In this document: positions 36,199 to 45,471 of the stretch, in pieces
Layout of the letters: each line of letters starts with the position of its first letter
Position numbering within the stretch: position 1 is the stretch's first letter
Assembly: GCA_900771955.1 (NCBI GenBank)
Contig: CAAGPW010000020.1
Location: 1-55,069, forward strand
Direction of reading: 5' to 3'
Source of the DNA: Lachnospiraceae bacterium
GTDB lineage: Bacteria; Bacillota; Clostridia; Lachnospirales; Lachnospiraceae
Length of the DNA stretch: 55,069 bases
Made by a program: the position numbers and the translations under genes
Notes under the pieces: model-generated
Databases searched by the model: none
What the model was told of the DNA's origin: nothing
Seen by the model: the letters and a program-made list of their open reading frames with translations, nothing else

Positions 36199-37179
36199 TT
36201 ATCGTTCTTCCCTGAAATATGCTTTTCCAAGACTTGCCGGCGGCTGGTTCTCCATCTTGTTCCGGTGACTGGTAATAATTAAAACAACAATCGTTACCAC
36301 ATACGGAAGCATTTTACATAATTCCTGCATCGCGCGGGATAAGCCCGGAAGATAAATGTATAAAATGTATAATGCCCCAAACAAGAAAGATCCCCAGATG
36401 GCATTTGTCGGATTCCACAACGCCAGGATCACCAACGCGATCGCAAGCCAGCCTCTGTCTCCAAATCCATTATTGGTCCAGGTTCCTCCCAGATACTCCA
36501 TTACAAAATATAAACCTCCAAGCCCGGCAATGGCAGCTCCGATCACTGTCGATAAATATTTGTACTTTGAAACCGAAATACCAACTGCATCTGCGGTAGC
36601 AGGATCTTCTCCCACCGCCCTTAAATTCAATCCCGTTTTTGTTTTATACAAAAAGTGCGTTAAAAGAAGTGCAACCACAATGGACAGATAAGTTAAAAAA
36701 CCGTAGCTGAACAGCAGTTCTCCCAGAAACGGGATTTTACTTAATCCGGGAATTTTCACCCGATATGCACCTGCCGTTACCTGTACGGAAATCTGTCCAA
36801 CACCTCCGGCAAGCTTGGAGATAGAACCTCCAAAGAAATTACCGAATCCGACACCAAAAGTTGTAAGTGCAAGTCCGACGACATTTTGATTTGCACGCAG
36901 GGAAATGGTCAGAAAGCTGTAAATAACCCCTCCCAATGCGCTTACCAGAAGCGTACACAAAAATGAGATCAAAAGCCCGATAAATGCATTCGGATGCTCG
37001 TTTCCATTTTCGTAAAAAAATGCTCCCATTAATCCCGCAATTCCTCCCATATACATAATTCCCGGTATTCCAAGATTAAGATTTCCCGATTTCTCGGTAA
37101 CAATCTCTCCCGATGCACCAAATAAAATGGCTATTCCCTGCCCAATGGCCTTTTGTATAAAAGTCAGCAATACTGTCAT
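36199..37179 (-). CDS. BMP-type ABC importer permease 2
   Basis: The 326-residue integral membrane protein belongs to the BPD_transp_2 family of nucleoside/sugar permeases (NupQ/YufQ type): LFGASGEIVTEKSGNLNLG at the start, NVVGLALTTFGVGFGNFFGG, and the coupling segment VGEDPATADAVGISVSKYKY. It pairs with the permease encoded 3 bp upstream. The substrate is most likely a purine base or nucleoside, by family and context. Confidence 0.88.
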   Translation of the reverse strand: MTVLLTFIQKAIGQGIAILFGASGEIVTEKSGNLNLGIPGIMYMGGIAGLMGAFFYENGNEHPNAFIGLLISFLCTLLVSALGGVIYSFLTISLRANQNVVGLALTTFGVGFGNFFGGSISKLAGGVGQISVQVTAGAYRVKIPGLSKIPFLGELLFSYGFLTYLSIVVALLLTHFLYKTKTGLNLRAVGEDPATADAVGISVSKYKYLSTVIGAAIAGLGGLYFVMEYLGGTWTNNGFGDRGWLAIALVILALWNPTNAIWGSFLFGALYILYIYLPGLSRAMQELCKMLPYVVTIVVLIITSHRNKMENQPPASLGKAYFREER

Positions 37180-37181
37180 GC

Positions 37182-38291
37182 CTATACCTCCCTGTTCTTT
37201 TTCCGGAATTTTGTCTGATAGTTGATGAAAAATTCACATCCGATGAGGAAGAACAATAAAATTCCTGTGATGATGTCAGAAGCATTTTCATTTAATCCAT
37301 ACTGGGATGCGATCTGAATCGATCCCTGCTGCATAAATACCAGCAAAGCAGAAACGATAAGCATGGCCCATGGATTAAATTTTGACATCCATGCCACAAT
37401 AATTGCTGTAAATCCTCTTCCACCTGCTGTACTGGTAGAAATCGTATGGCTTCCGCCACATACGATAATCGATCCTGCTATTCCACAGATCGCGCCTGAT
37501 ATCATCATGGTGCGGATAATTACTTTTTTTACATTGATCTTTACATATTGTGCAGTATTGATACTTTCTCCGACGACCGATATCTCATAGCCCTGTCTCG
37601 AATGATTCATATAAACTGTCACTAAAACTGTCACGATCAGAACAATAAGTACATTCCATCCATAATCCATTCCAAACAGTTTCGGGAACCAGCCTTTCCG
37701 GGTTGCCGAATTTATAATTCCAACCGTATTGGAACCTGCCGGATTCTCCCAGTATACGATACAAAATGTAACTATCTGCATTGCCACATAATTTAGCATC
37801 AAAGTGAACAGTGTTTCATTTGTATTCATATATGCCTTAAACACCGCCGGCAGAAATCCCCAGAGCATTCCGGCAACTGCACTTGTTAGAATGATACAGA
37901 CTATCAGCAGCCCATTCGGCATACGATCTCCTGCATAGATCATCCATGCCGCCGTCACGGTTCCGCCTATCAGTATCTGACCCTCTGCACCGATATTCCA
38001 GAATTTCATTTTAAACGCCGGTGTAAGACCAACCGCAACAATAAGGAGTATTGCGATCTCACGGATCGTCATCCAGACCCTCCTGTTTGTTCCGACCGCA
38101 CCATTTATGATTCCCATATATACCTGCAGTGGATTCTGCTTTGTGATCGCTACAATAATAAGGGCACATACCACCAGAGAAAGAGCAACTGCGATCAGTC
38201 GGATTCCCCATGCTTTACCTTTTGAAATAGAATCCCGTTTTATCACACGGATCAACGGTTCCTTAACAGAAATATTTGATGTATTAGACAT
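37182..38291 (-). CDS. BMP-type ABC importer permease 1
   Basis: The 369-residue permease (NupP/YufP type) has about nine or ten helices and family segments TPAFKMKFWNIGAEGQILIG and VVGESINTAQYVKINVKK (coupling helix for the ATPase). It overlaps the ATPase gene by 8 nt. Together with permease 2 it forms the channel for the lipoprotein-bound substrate. Confidence 0.88.
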   Translation of the reverse strand: MSNTSNISVKEPLIRVIKRDSISKGKAWGIRLIAVALSLVVCALIIVAITKQNPLQVYMGIINGAVGTNRRVWMTIREIAILLIVAVGLTPAFKMKFWNIGAEGQILIGGTVTAAWMIYAGDRMPNGLLIVCIILTSAVAGMLWGFLPAVFKAYMNTNETLFTLMLNYVAMQIVTFCIVYWENPAGSNTVGIINSATRKGWFPKLFGMDYGWNVLIVLIVTVLVTVYMNHSRQGYEISVVGESINTAQYVKINVKKVIIRTMMISGAICGIAGSIIVCGGSHTISTSTAGGRGFTAIIVAWMSKFNPWAMLIVSALLVFMQQGSIQIASQYGLNENASDIITGILLFFLIGCEFFINYQTKFRKKNREV

Positions 38292-39789
38292 AACTTTCCT
38301 TTCCGCTGCCAGTCATCAGCATTCCCAATTTTTCTTTTGTTACTTCCCTTGCATCCTCAATTCCGGTGATCCTGCCGTCACTTAACACCATGATCCGGTC
38401 ACACAGTTCCATTAAAACATCCAGATCTTCTATGACACAGATAACCGCAACGCCCTTATTTTTTTGTTCATTCAGCAAATTATAGATCGTATAGGAAGAA
38501 TTAATATCAAGTCCTCTGACCGGATATGCCACCAGCAATATCTCCGGATTCTGTGCTATTTCCCGTCCAACCAGAACCTTCTGCACATTACCGCCGGACA
38601 ACCGCCGCACCTCTGTTTCTACGCCAGGTGTAACTACGTCCAACTTTTCGACAATATGTTTTGCCAGTCTCTTTGGCATCTTGCGGTCAACAAACAGACC
38701 TTTTCCATTCCGGTAACTTCGAAGAAGCATATTATCGATCAGGTTCATGGAACCGACCAGTCCCATGCCAAGCCTGTCCTCCGGCACAAACGCAAGTGCC
38801 TCTTCTTCCCGGCTCTTTTTTGTCTCGTCGTTATCATAGAAGCTGATTTCTCCGCTGTCATATTCCACAAGTCCTGCAATCGCCTCTAACAGCTCCTTTT
38901 GTCCACTTCCTGATATTCCTGCGATTCCAAGGATCTCACCTGTATTTGCCACAAAACTGATATCTTTTAACACCGGAATTCCATCACGGTTTTTTAAATT
39001 AAGACCGGAAACCTCAATCCGTTTTTTCATGTTTACCGGCTTACTTCTCTCAATATTTAACGCGACTTTTTCGCCGACCATCATTTCCGTAAGTTTTTCT
39101 ACAGACGCATCACGTGTATCGATCGTACCTGCATTTTTCCCTTTCCGCAGTACCGTTACACGGTCAGAAATTTCAAGCACTTCGTTCAGTTTATGCGTAA
39201 TGATTATGATGGATTTTCCGTTTTTACGCATATTGCGCAGTACGTCAAATAACTTTTCTGTTTCCTGCGGTGTCAGTACTGCAGTCGGTTCATCCAGGAT
39301 CAGGATGTCTGCACCTTTATATAATACCTTTACAATTTCCACAATCTGTTTTTGTGACACAGACATATCATATATCTTTTGTTCCGTGTCCAGATCAAAT
39401 CCGTATTTTGAAGTAAGCGCATTTATCTTTTCCTTTACTTCACCCATGGAATGCTTTTTGGTTCCATTTTCCATGCCAAGTATAATATTCTCCGCTGCTG
39501 TCAATATCTGGATCAGCTTGAAATGCTGATGAATCATTCCAATTCCAAGAGAAAAAGAATCTTTGGGTGAACGGATCGCAACCTCTTTTCCGTTTATGAG
39601 GATCTGCCCCGCATCCGGAAAATAAATTCCAGAAAGCATGTTCATCAACGTAGTTTTTCCACTACCATTCTCTCCGAGAATTGAAAGAATCTCACCCTTT
39701 TTTAATGTTAAATTTACGTTATCGTTGGCTGTTACACTGCCAAAGCTTTTGGTAACACCTTTTAATTCTATTGCATTTATTTCGTTCAC
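38284..39789 (-). CDS. BMP-type ABC importer ATPase (two nucleotide-binding domains)
   Basis: The 501-residue protein has two fused ATPase domains, as in RbsA/NupO. Domain 1 has ILGENGSGKTTLMNM near 37 and LILDEPTAVLTPQE near 160; domain 2 has IAGISGSGQKELLEAI near 290, where the Walker lysine is replaced as usual in this family, and RRLSGGNVQKVLVGREIA. It therefore should have one fully active and one degenerate site. The start is a GTG 6-7 nt after GGAGAGGAG. The unit energises uptake by the two downstream permeases. Confidence 0.88.
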   Translation of the reverse strand: MNEINAIELKGVTKSFGSVTANDNVNLTLKKGEILSILGENGSGKTTLMNMLSGIYFPDAGQILINGKEVAIRSPKDSFSLGIGMIHQHFKLIQILTAAENIILGMENGTKKHSMGEVKEKINALTSKYGFDLDTEQKIYDMSVSQKQIVEIVKVLYKGADILILDEPTAVLTPQETEKLFDVLRNMRKNGKSIIIITHKLNEVLEISDRVTVLRKGKNAGTIDTRDASVEKLTEMMVGEKVALNIERSKPVNMKKRIEVSGLNLKNRDGIPVLKDISFVANTGEILGIAGISGSGQKELLEAIAGLVEYDSGEISFYDNDETKKSREEEALAFVPEDRLGMGLVGSMNLIDNMLLRSYRNGKGLFVDRKMPKRLAKHIVEKLDVVTPGVETEVRRLSGGNVQKVLVGREIAQNPEILLVAYPVRGLDINSSYTIYNLLNEQKNKGVAVICVIEDLDVLMELCDRIMVLSDGRITGIEDAREVTKEKLGMLMTGSGKESYV

Positions 39790-39817
39790 GGGAACTCCTC
39801 TCCTTCTTTGAAATGTC

Positions 39818-39849
39818 CTGACGGAACCGTCTTATGACAGTTCCGCCTG
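39818..39849 (-). other. Stem-loop between the lipoprotein and ATPase genes
   Basis: A 9-bp core stem (GGAACTGTC, loop ATAA, GACGGTTCC), extendable to about 12 bp, without a T-run. In many import operons such a hairpin protects the 3' end of the binding-protein message and gives it higher expression than the permeases. Confidence 0.5.
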
Positions 39850-39874
39850 TAAACATTTCTTATGTCAATTCATT

Positions 39875-41131
39875 TTATTTCTCTGTAATACCATCAATTC
39901 TGATATCAAAGGAAGGCGCTGATGTGATTTCAGATTCATGATAATATCCGTCTGATACATAATCAGCATATTTTTCATAATCTCCGCCTTTTTCGATCAG
40001 ATCTTCCAGCTTCTCTCCGCCTACTGTAAATGTAGAAGTATCAAATACATGTAAAGAACCGTCTTTTAATGCTGCCTCAACCTCATTTACCTTGTCTTCG
40101 GTGCCATCTGCAACAACTGCGCTGTTTAAGTCTGTAATATAAACAACATCATCGTTAAAACCTTCTGCCCAGTCAGTCGGAATGGTGTCTCCATCGATTA
40201 AGCTCTTTACTGCAATTGTGTAATATGCTCCCCAGTTGTTTGCTGCAGAGGTAAGTGCCGCATCCGGAGCAACTGATGTCATATCTACGTTATATCCTAC
40301 ACACGGAACTTTTTTCTCTTCACAGGCTGACGGTGCTCCTGTCGTATCTGCATGCTGGCTGATCAGGACACATCCGTCTGAGATCAGCTGTGTTGCAACT
40401 TCAGCTTCCCCTGACATATCTGCCCAGCTGTTTGTATACTGTACTTCCATGGTAGCTGTCGGGCATACACTCTTTGCTCCTAAATAGAAAGATGTGTAAC
40501 CGGATACTACCTCAGCATATGGATAAGCTCCAACATAACCTATCTTTGCAGCATCCGCTGTGATCGTACCATCTTCGATCATCTGGTTCAATTTCATACC
40601 TGCAACAACGCCTGATACATATCTTGCTTCATAAATCTTTGTAAAGTAGTTATGCATATTTGAAAGTCCGGAAGATGCTGCCTGATAACCGGTTGCATGG
40701 AAAAACTGAATATCCGGATATTCCTGTGCTGCCTGGATCAGATAATCTTCATGTCCGAAACTTGTTGCAAAGATTGCCGTACATCCCTGATCAGCAAGAT
40801 CAACTGCTGCATCATAACATGACTCATCTTCCGGAATGTTGGTTTTTTCAATAATCTGATCATCAGAAAGTCCCAGATTTTTCTGCATGTCATCAATTCC
40901 CAGCATATGTGCCTCTGTATAACCTTCATTTTCATCTCCGATATAAATAACACCGATTTTTATATCAGAAGCATCTGTTTTTTCTCCTGTTGCCGCTGTC
41001 TCAGTGGAAGCTGTGCTTCCTGCCGCATCTGCATCTGTCTTTTCAGTGTCTGCGCTCTGTGAACCGCAGCCAGCCAGCATTCCAGCGGTTACAGCCATTG
41101 TCATCAATACACAAAGCAATTTTTTTCTCAT
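39875..41131 (-). CDS. BMP-family substrate-binding lipoprotein
   Basis: The 418-residue protein starts with a lipoprotein signal (KLLCVLMTMAVTAGMLAGCGS), so it is anchored outside the membrane by a diacylated Cys near residue 21. A Thr/Ala/Asp-rich linker follows, then a Bmp/PnrA fold (KIGVIYIGDENEGYTEAH near 58, ATSFGHEDYLIQAAQEYPD, KIGYVGAYPYAEVVSGYTSF). Relatives bind purine nucleosides. The start at 41131 follows AAGGAGG; the frame runs upstream to 41254 but that extension would begin inside the promoter. It is the first gene of the purine operon. Confidence 0.9.
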   Translation of the reverse strand: MRKKLLCVLMTMAVTAGMLAGCGSQSADTEKTDADAAGSTASTETAATGEKTDASDIKIGVIYIGDENEGYTEAHMLGIDDMQKNLGLSDDQIIEKTNIPEDESCYDAAVDLADQGCTAIFATSFGHEDYLIQAAQEYPDIQFFHATGYQAASSGLSNMHNYFTKIYEARYVSGVVAGMKLNQMIEDGTITADAAKIGYVGAYPYAEVVSGYTSFYLGAKSVCPTATMEVQYTNSWADMSGEAEVATQLISDGCVLISQHADTTGAPSACEEKKVPCVGYNVDMTSVAPDAALTSAANNWGAYYTIAVKSLIDGDTIPTDWAEGFNDDVVYITDLNSAVVADGTEDKVNEVEAALKDGSLHVFDTSTFTVGGEKLEDLIEKGGDYEKYADYVSDGYYHESEITSAPSFDIRIDGITEK

Positions 41132-41162
41132 AAAATTTTCCTCCTTAAAATGACGAGAACAG

Positions 41163-41204
41163 AAAAAAGGAGCCATATACGCCACACGACGTATACAACT
41201 CCTT
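41163..41204 (-). terminator. Leader terminator (attenuator-like) before the importer operon
   Basis: Within the leader, 26 nt after the predicted transcription start, a 15-bp stem with some G-T pairs (AAGGAG TTGTATACG, 8-nt loop, CGTATATGG CTCCTT) at 41204-41167 runs into TTTTTT on the minus strand. The start codon is 35 nt further on. A short TTATACA upstream could pair with TTGTATA in the stem as an antiterminator. It would also stop read-through from modC. Confidence 0.65.
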
Positions 41205-41236
41205 CGTTGTCTGTTCTTACAATATGTATAAACCCT

Positions 41237-41264
41237 ATTATAATCAACCAACATCAGTTGTCAA
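41237..41264 (-). promoter_or_regulatory. Sigma-A promoter of the importer/purine operon
   Basis: TTGACA (41264-41259) and TATAAT (41242-41237) with a 16-bp spacer on the minus strand, pointing at the lipoprotein gene. This is the strongest promoter match in the island. Confidence 0.75.
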
Positions 41265-41270
41265 TATTTT

Positions 41271-41288
41271 TTTGACCATTTGGTTATA
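41271..41288. promoter_or_regulatory. Candidate TetR operator upstream of the purine operon
   Basis: The plus strand reads TTTGACCATTTGGTTATA, an imperfect dyad of 7-bp arms around a 4-bp centre, ending 7 bp upstream of the -35. Read on the minus strand it matches the perfect dyad at 51996-52013 at 14 of 18 positions, with the same AAAT centre. Confidence 0.5.
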
Positions 41289-41292
41289 TTTT

Positions 41293-42336
41293 TTATTTTT
41301 TTCCCCGTAACAACAAAAGAGAATCGGAAGCTATTCCCAGATATTCCGGTATCGTATCGTTTTCCATGTTCCAGTCTTCCTTTGCGATTTTCCATTGTAT
41401 CCAGGCAGACTTACTGCCGGTCCGGAAGGAAATATTCCACTCAAACAGATCTTCTAAAATCCGATACTCCGCCACCGGAAAGGTATTTACGCCCGCTTTC
41501 TGTCTTCTTTCAAAATAGTGTGCACGGATTCCCACATACGTGATGTTGGTCGGTATCGTCTCCCCGCACTGCAGCGTGACACCCCAGTCGACTGCCTCTA
41601 TCTGATGTTCATCGATCCTTTTCGCTTTCGATATATTCTTACATCCGGACAGCACCGCCGCAGTCCTCGTCTTCGGATTCTGAAAAAACTCTTTTACCGG
41701 CTCTATCACTTCAAGTTTTCCCTCCGTGATACAGCTTACGGTATTGCAAAGACGATACACTTCATCTCTGTTATGGGATACAAACAACACCGGCTTTCCA
41801 ATTTTCTGCAAGGTTTCCCGCATCTGCTGTTCCAATTCCCATTTCAGGTAACTGTCCAAAGCAGAAAAGGGTTCATCTAATAATAAAACATCCGGCTCTG
41901 CCGCAAGCATTCTCGCCATTGCCACTCTTTGCTTTTGGCCACCGGAAAGCTGAGCCGGATAATGTTTTTCCAGTCCGTTCAAATGAAATTGGTCAATATA
42001 ATCCGAAATGTCATCTTTCTTCCGCTTTTTTCCCATACCTGCCATAATATTCTGTTCTACCGTCATATTCGGGAATAACGCATAATCCTGAAACATATAT
42101 CCTACTTTCCGTTTTTGCGGAACCAGATTGATCTTCTTTTCCGAGTCAAACAGCACTCTTCCATTTAAAATGATCCTGCCTTCATCTGGTGTTTCGATCC
42201 CTGCAATGCATTTTAATGTCATGCTTTTTCCACATCCGGAAGCGCCCAGTATTGCAAATACGCCCTCCTCTGTTTCAAATGTTACATCCAGATTAAAGTT
42301 TTCAAATTTCTTTTTGATTGCAACCTGCAATGACAT
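41293..42336 (-). CDS. modC: Molybdate ABC importer ATPase
   Basis: The 347-residue ATPase has Walker A ILGASGCGKSMTLKC near residue 32, LSGGQKQRVAMARMLA near 128, Walker B DVLLLDEPFSALDS, and a C-terminal region of about 120 residues in the position of the ModC MOBE-type regulatory domain. It energises molybdate uptake with ModB and ModA. The start follows GGAGGTGG and overlaps nothing; modB ends 1 bp before. It is the last gene of the guaD-to-modC run, and no terminator is seen right after it. Confidence 0.88.
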   Translation of the reverse strand: MSLQVAIKKKFENFNLDVTFETEEGVFAILGASGCGKSMTLKCIAGIETPDEGRIILNGRVLFDSEKKINLVPQKRKVGYMFQDYALFPNMTVEQNIMAGMGKKRKKDDISDYIDQFHLNGLEKHYPAQLSGGQKQRVAMARMLAAEPDVLLLDEPFSALDSYLKWELEQQMRETLQKIGKPVLFVSHNRDEVYRLCNTVSCITEGKLEVIEPVKEFFQNPKTRTAAVLSGCKNISKAKRIDEHQIEAVDWGVTLQCGETIPTNITYVGIRAHYFERRQKAGVNTFPVAEYRILEDLFEWNISFRTGSKSAWIQWKIAKEDWNMENDTIPEYLGIASDSLLLLRGKK

Positions 42337-42337
42337 C

Positions 42338-43042
42338 TTACCACCTCCGAATATTCTTCCTGTTTTTTGCAGTGATAATATTCATAAGAAAAATAATAAA
42401 AAATGCGATCAATAAAATGATAAGTACCCAGAAACCTGCTGTTACATAGTCCCCATCCTGAATCACCATCGCGATTCTCTGCGAGATCGTACCGGTTTTT
42501 CCCGGGATATTTCCGGCAAGCATAGAGGTTGCTCCATACTCACCCAATGCTCTCGCAAAGGTGAGTATCGTACCGGAAGTAATTCCGGGTCCCACCGCCG
42601 GAACAACCACCTTCCAGAATATTTTTATCTCTGACATGCCAAGCGTTCGTGCCGCATAGATCAGATTCACATCAATCTGCTCGAATGCTGCTCTTGCATT
42701 ACGATACATCAGTGGAAATGCGATCACTGTAGCTGCCAGAATACATCCAAGCCAGGTCTGTACTACTTTTATTCCGAAGCCCTGATACAAATATGCCCCA
42801 AACGGTCTCCGCAAACTAAAGATTAAAAGCAAAAAGAAACCTGCCACCGTCGGAGGCAGCACCATCGGCAATGTCAGTATACCATCAGCAAGCGCCTTTA
42901 CCCTTGGCTTTGCTTTTACCACTTTTCGTGCCACATAGATTCCAAGGAAAAAGGAAATCACCGTTGCAACAAGCCCTGTCTTAAGCGAGATAATAAGCGG
43001 ACTGAAATCCAACTGTTTTATATATTCAAAAATTTCCTCCAT
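42338..43042 (-). CDS. modB: Molybdate ABC importer permease
   Basis: The 234-residue permease has five or six helices and the binding-protein-dependent transport signature EYGATSMLAGNIPGKTGT near residue 165. Length and the segment LADGILTLPMVLPPTVAGFF fit ModB. It lies between modA and modC. Confidence 0.9.
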   Translation of the reverse strand: MEEIFEYIKQLDFSPLIISLKTGLVATVISFFLGIYVARKVVKAKPRVKALADGILTLPMVLPPTVAGFFLLLIFSLRRPFGAYLYQGFGIKVVQTWLGCILAATVIAFPLMYRNARAAFEQIDVNLIYAARTLGMSEIKIFWKVVVPAVGPGITSGTILTFARALGEYGATSMLAGNIPGKTGTISQRIAMVIQDGDYVTAGFWVLIILLIAFFIIFLMNIITAKNRKNIRRW

Positions 43043-43068
43043 AAAATGCTCCTGCTTTTTCAGACAAA

Positions 43069-44004
43069 TTAATTTTTCACGTCTGTATCAAAATAGTATT
43101 TCTGAAAAATTGTTTTTGCATCATCAGATACCAGAAACTGTATAAAATCCGCTGCTGCTGCCTTCTCAAGTTCATCTGCTTCCGCATTTTTTACTTCTGC
43201 CACCGGATAAATTACATTTCCGGTAAGATCATACGGAATAACCTCTAAGATCTGCAATCTGTCTTCCAATCCATAGGTATCGGAATAATATACGGTTCCC
43301 ACTTCGTTTGAGCCCTCAGATACTGCTGCCGTAACAGCTCCCACATTTGCACATTCATTAATTTCCACGCCTCCAAGCGCTGCTGAAACCGTATCTGTCG
43401 TAATTGTGGACACATCATCTGCCGCATCTAACATTCCGGCATTTACCATGGCCTGTCTTGTATACTTTCCAACCGGGACAGAACCGTCTGCAAGTGCTAT
43501 GCTGGACGCATTTCCAATATCGGAAAGACCGGTTACTTTTGTATTGCTGCCGTTGTAAGTCACTACACATACCTGATTGTTTACGACATTATATCTGGTT
43601 CCATCCTCGATCAGATTATCCTCCTGCTGCAGCTGATCCATCTGTTTTTGTGCTGCTGAGAAAAAGACGTCACAGGCTGCTCCCTCTTCGATCTGTGTCA
43701 TCAGTGTACCCGAACTGTCATAGCTTCCTACGATCTTAACATTCGGCTGTGTTTTGTTGTATTCTGCGATCAGTTCTTCCAATACGCCGTTTAGGCTCTT
43801 TGCTGCAAACAGGGTAACTGTGGTATCTTCAAATTCATCCTTTTTTTCGGTATCTTCACTTTCTGCTGCTTCTGTTTCAACTGTTTCCGTATCCGCTTCT
43901 TTTTTAGCGTCCGTATCTGCCGGTGCACTGCTGTCTCCACAGCCTGCAAGCATTCCTGCCGCCATAACTGCTGTTAAAATCAAACTGACTAATTTTCTTT
44001 TCAT
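43069..44004 (-). CDS. modA: Molybdate-binding lipoprotein
   Basis: The 311-residue protein has a lipoprotein signal (SLILTAVMAAGMLAGCGDS), an acidic Asp/Glu/Thr linker, and a ModA-type fold: AAKSLNGVLEELIAEYN, VGSYDSSGTLMTQIEEGA, DVFFSAAQKQMDQL, with serines that would hydrogen-bond molybdate. Molybdate or tungstate cannot be told apart by eye. The start at 44004 follows AAGGAAG; a longer frame overlaps the upstream gene and is rejected. It supplies metal for the hydroxylases of the island. Confidence 0.88.
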   Translation of the reverse strand: MKRKLVSLILTAVMAAGMLAGCGDSSAPADTDAKKEADTETVETEAAESEDTEKKDEFEDTTVTLFAAKSLNGVLEELIAEYNKTQPNVKIVGSYDSSGTLMTQIEEGAACDVFFSAAQKQMDQLQQEDNLIEDGTRYNVVNNQVCVVTYNGSNTKVTGLSDIGNASSIALADGSVPVGKYTRQAMVNAGMLDAADDVSTITTDTVSAALGGVEINECANVGAVTAAVSEGSNEVGTVYYSDTYGLEDRLQILEVIPYDLTGNVIYPVAEVKNAEADELEKAAAADFIQFLVSDDAKTIFQKYYFDTDVKN

Positions 44005-44020
44005 AATATTACTTCCTTCT

Positions 44021-44989
44021 TTATCCATATTTTTGTGCCCGAAATAAAATGAGCTGGGCTGCAATACTTATCGCTATTTCTGCCGGTGTCTCAGAGCCGA
44101 TGTCAAGCCCGATGGGAGCTGTGACCCGATCCAGTTCTTCTTTGGAGAATCCCTCCTTTTCTAACTTTTCCCGGACATATTTTGTCTTGCTTCGACTTCC
44201 AACCACACCTATATATCCTGCGGATGTTTTTAATGCAAAACGCTCTGCATCGGTATCACAAAGATGCCCTCTGGTCATCACTGCTATATAATCATCCTGT
44301 GTGATGGAAAAAAATTTTTCAATCTGTGAAAAATCTATTTTTACAACCGCCTCTGCCTGCGGAAACAGCTCTGTTCTTGTAAATTCGTCCCTGTCGTCTG
44401 CTACAATACAGCGAAATCCGACATGACTTAACACCGGGACCAGTTCCTGAGCCAGATGTCCTCCTCCAAAGATATACACCTTTCCGTCATAGGAAAACTG
44501 TTCTGCATAATACTCCTTTTCACCTTCCAGTGTGAGAATAAGCCGGTGCTTTTTTGCATCAATCTTCAGAACAATTTTTGCGTCTCCCTCCTGTAATGGG
44601 ATCAGTAACCAGTATGGTTTTCTTTCCCGGCATACATCCAACGCTTCCTTTAATAATTTTTCATTTTTTTTGTCTGTCGCATCCAGATAATAAAATAGTA
44701 TCTTTACATGTCCGCCACAGACCATTCCAAGACTTGCAACCTGTGTATTGCTGAGATTATATTCTCTTACATCACTTCTTTTTTCCTCTAACAGTTTCTG
44801 TCCGGCAAGAATTGCCTGATGCTCCAGATTTCCTCCGCCTATTGTTCCATAGACGTAACCTTCCTCACCAACAGCCATATATGCTCCTGCAGTCCTTGGT
44901 ATGGACCCGCTTCCCTCTACTACCGAAACCAGCATACTGTCCTTTCTTTTTTCCCTGCGTTCTTCCAATATCTGAAATAATTCCTGCAT
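44021..44989 (-). CDS. XdhC/CoxI-family molybdenum hydroxylase maturation factor
   Basis: A 322-residue protein with the XdhC/CoxI N-terminal segment (SVVEGSGSIPRTAGAYMAVG near 23) and a C-terminal Rossmann domain (VYIFGGGHLAQELVPVLSHVG near 172, GVVGSRSKTKYVREKL, APIGLDIGSETPAEIAIS). XdhC proteins bind the molybdenum cofactor and help sulfuration and insertion into xanthine dehydrogenase; here the atom could be selenium. It lies between MOSC and modA genes in the cofactor run. Confidence 0.88.
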   Translation of the reverse strand: MQELFQILEERREKRKDSMLVSVVEGSGSIPRTAGAYMAVGEEGYVYGTIGGGNLEHQAILAGQKLLEEKRSDVREYNLSNTQVASLGMVCGGHVKILFYYLDATDKKNEKLLKEALDVCRERKPYWLLIPLQEGDAKIVLKIDAKKHRLILTLEGEKEYYAEQFSYDGKVYIFGGGHLAQELVPVLSHVGFRCIVADDRDEFTRTELFPQAEAVVKIDFSQIEKFFSITQDDYIAVMTRGHLCDTDAERFALKTSAGYIGVVGSRSKTKYVREKLEKEGFSKEELDRVTAPIGLDIGSETPAEIAISIAAQLILFRAQKYG

Positions 44990-45009
44990 CTACAAATCAC
45001 CTCTCTCCT

Positions 45010-45453
45010 TTATTTTTTCATTTCCCGTTCCAGGAAGATTTCATCTCCCTTTTTTATGACTCCGCCTTTCCGTACAACAGCAAAGACTCCCTCCTTCGGC
45101 ATGATACATTCACCCATTCTTTTATAAATTTCACAATGGCTGTGGCATTCCTTTCCAATCTGGGTCAGCTCCAGAAGCACATCCCCACAACGGATTTTCG
45201 TACCTATCGGGAGCTTTTTTAAGTCATACCCCTCAACGATCAGGTTTTCTCCAAAAGCTCCGGATATAATATCTGCTCCTCTTTCCTTAAATTCCTCTAT
45301 TTTCTCATAGGACAACAAACTGACCTGCCTGTGCCACTTTCCGGCATGTGCATCGCCTTCAATCCCCCAGTCCTCTTTTAAAACTGCTTCTTTTACTTCC
45401 TTTTTTGGGGTTCCTCTGTTTTCGCTGATACAAATAGCTTTAATAACTCCCAT
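45010..45453 (-). CDS. MOSC domain protein
   Basis: The 147-residue protein is a single MOSC domain: EDWGIEGDAHAGKWHRQVSL with the conserved GDAHAG, FGENLIVEGYD, and a cysteine in IGKECHSHCEIYKRMG. MOSC proteins carry or transfer sulfur to the molybdenum cofactor; this small form is common beside MoaA. The start at 45453 is an ATG after GAGGTGG; the GTG further upstream is not used. A selenium-transfer role here is inference. Confidence 0.85.
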   Translation of the reverse strand: MGVIKAICISENRGTPKKEVKEAVLKEDWGIEGDAHAGKWHRQVSLLSYEKIEEFKERGADIISGAFGENLIVEGYDLKKLPIGTKIRCGDVLLELTQIGKECHSHCEIYKRMGECIMPKEGVFAVVRKGGVIKKGDEIFLEREMKK

Positions 45454-45471
45454 ATTCCACCTCACAAACGC

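Noticed and set aside
41130..41254. N-terminal extension of the BMP lipoprotein to the ATG at 41254
   Set aside because: That ATG lies inside the promoter spacer, and the lipoprotein signal with an AAGGAGG site starts at 41131.
41163..41264. Classical purine riboswitch before the importer operon
   Set aside because: The leader before the terminator is about 26 nt, too short for the three-way-junction aptamer, and its conserved loops are absent.
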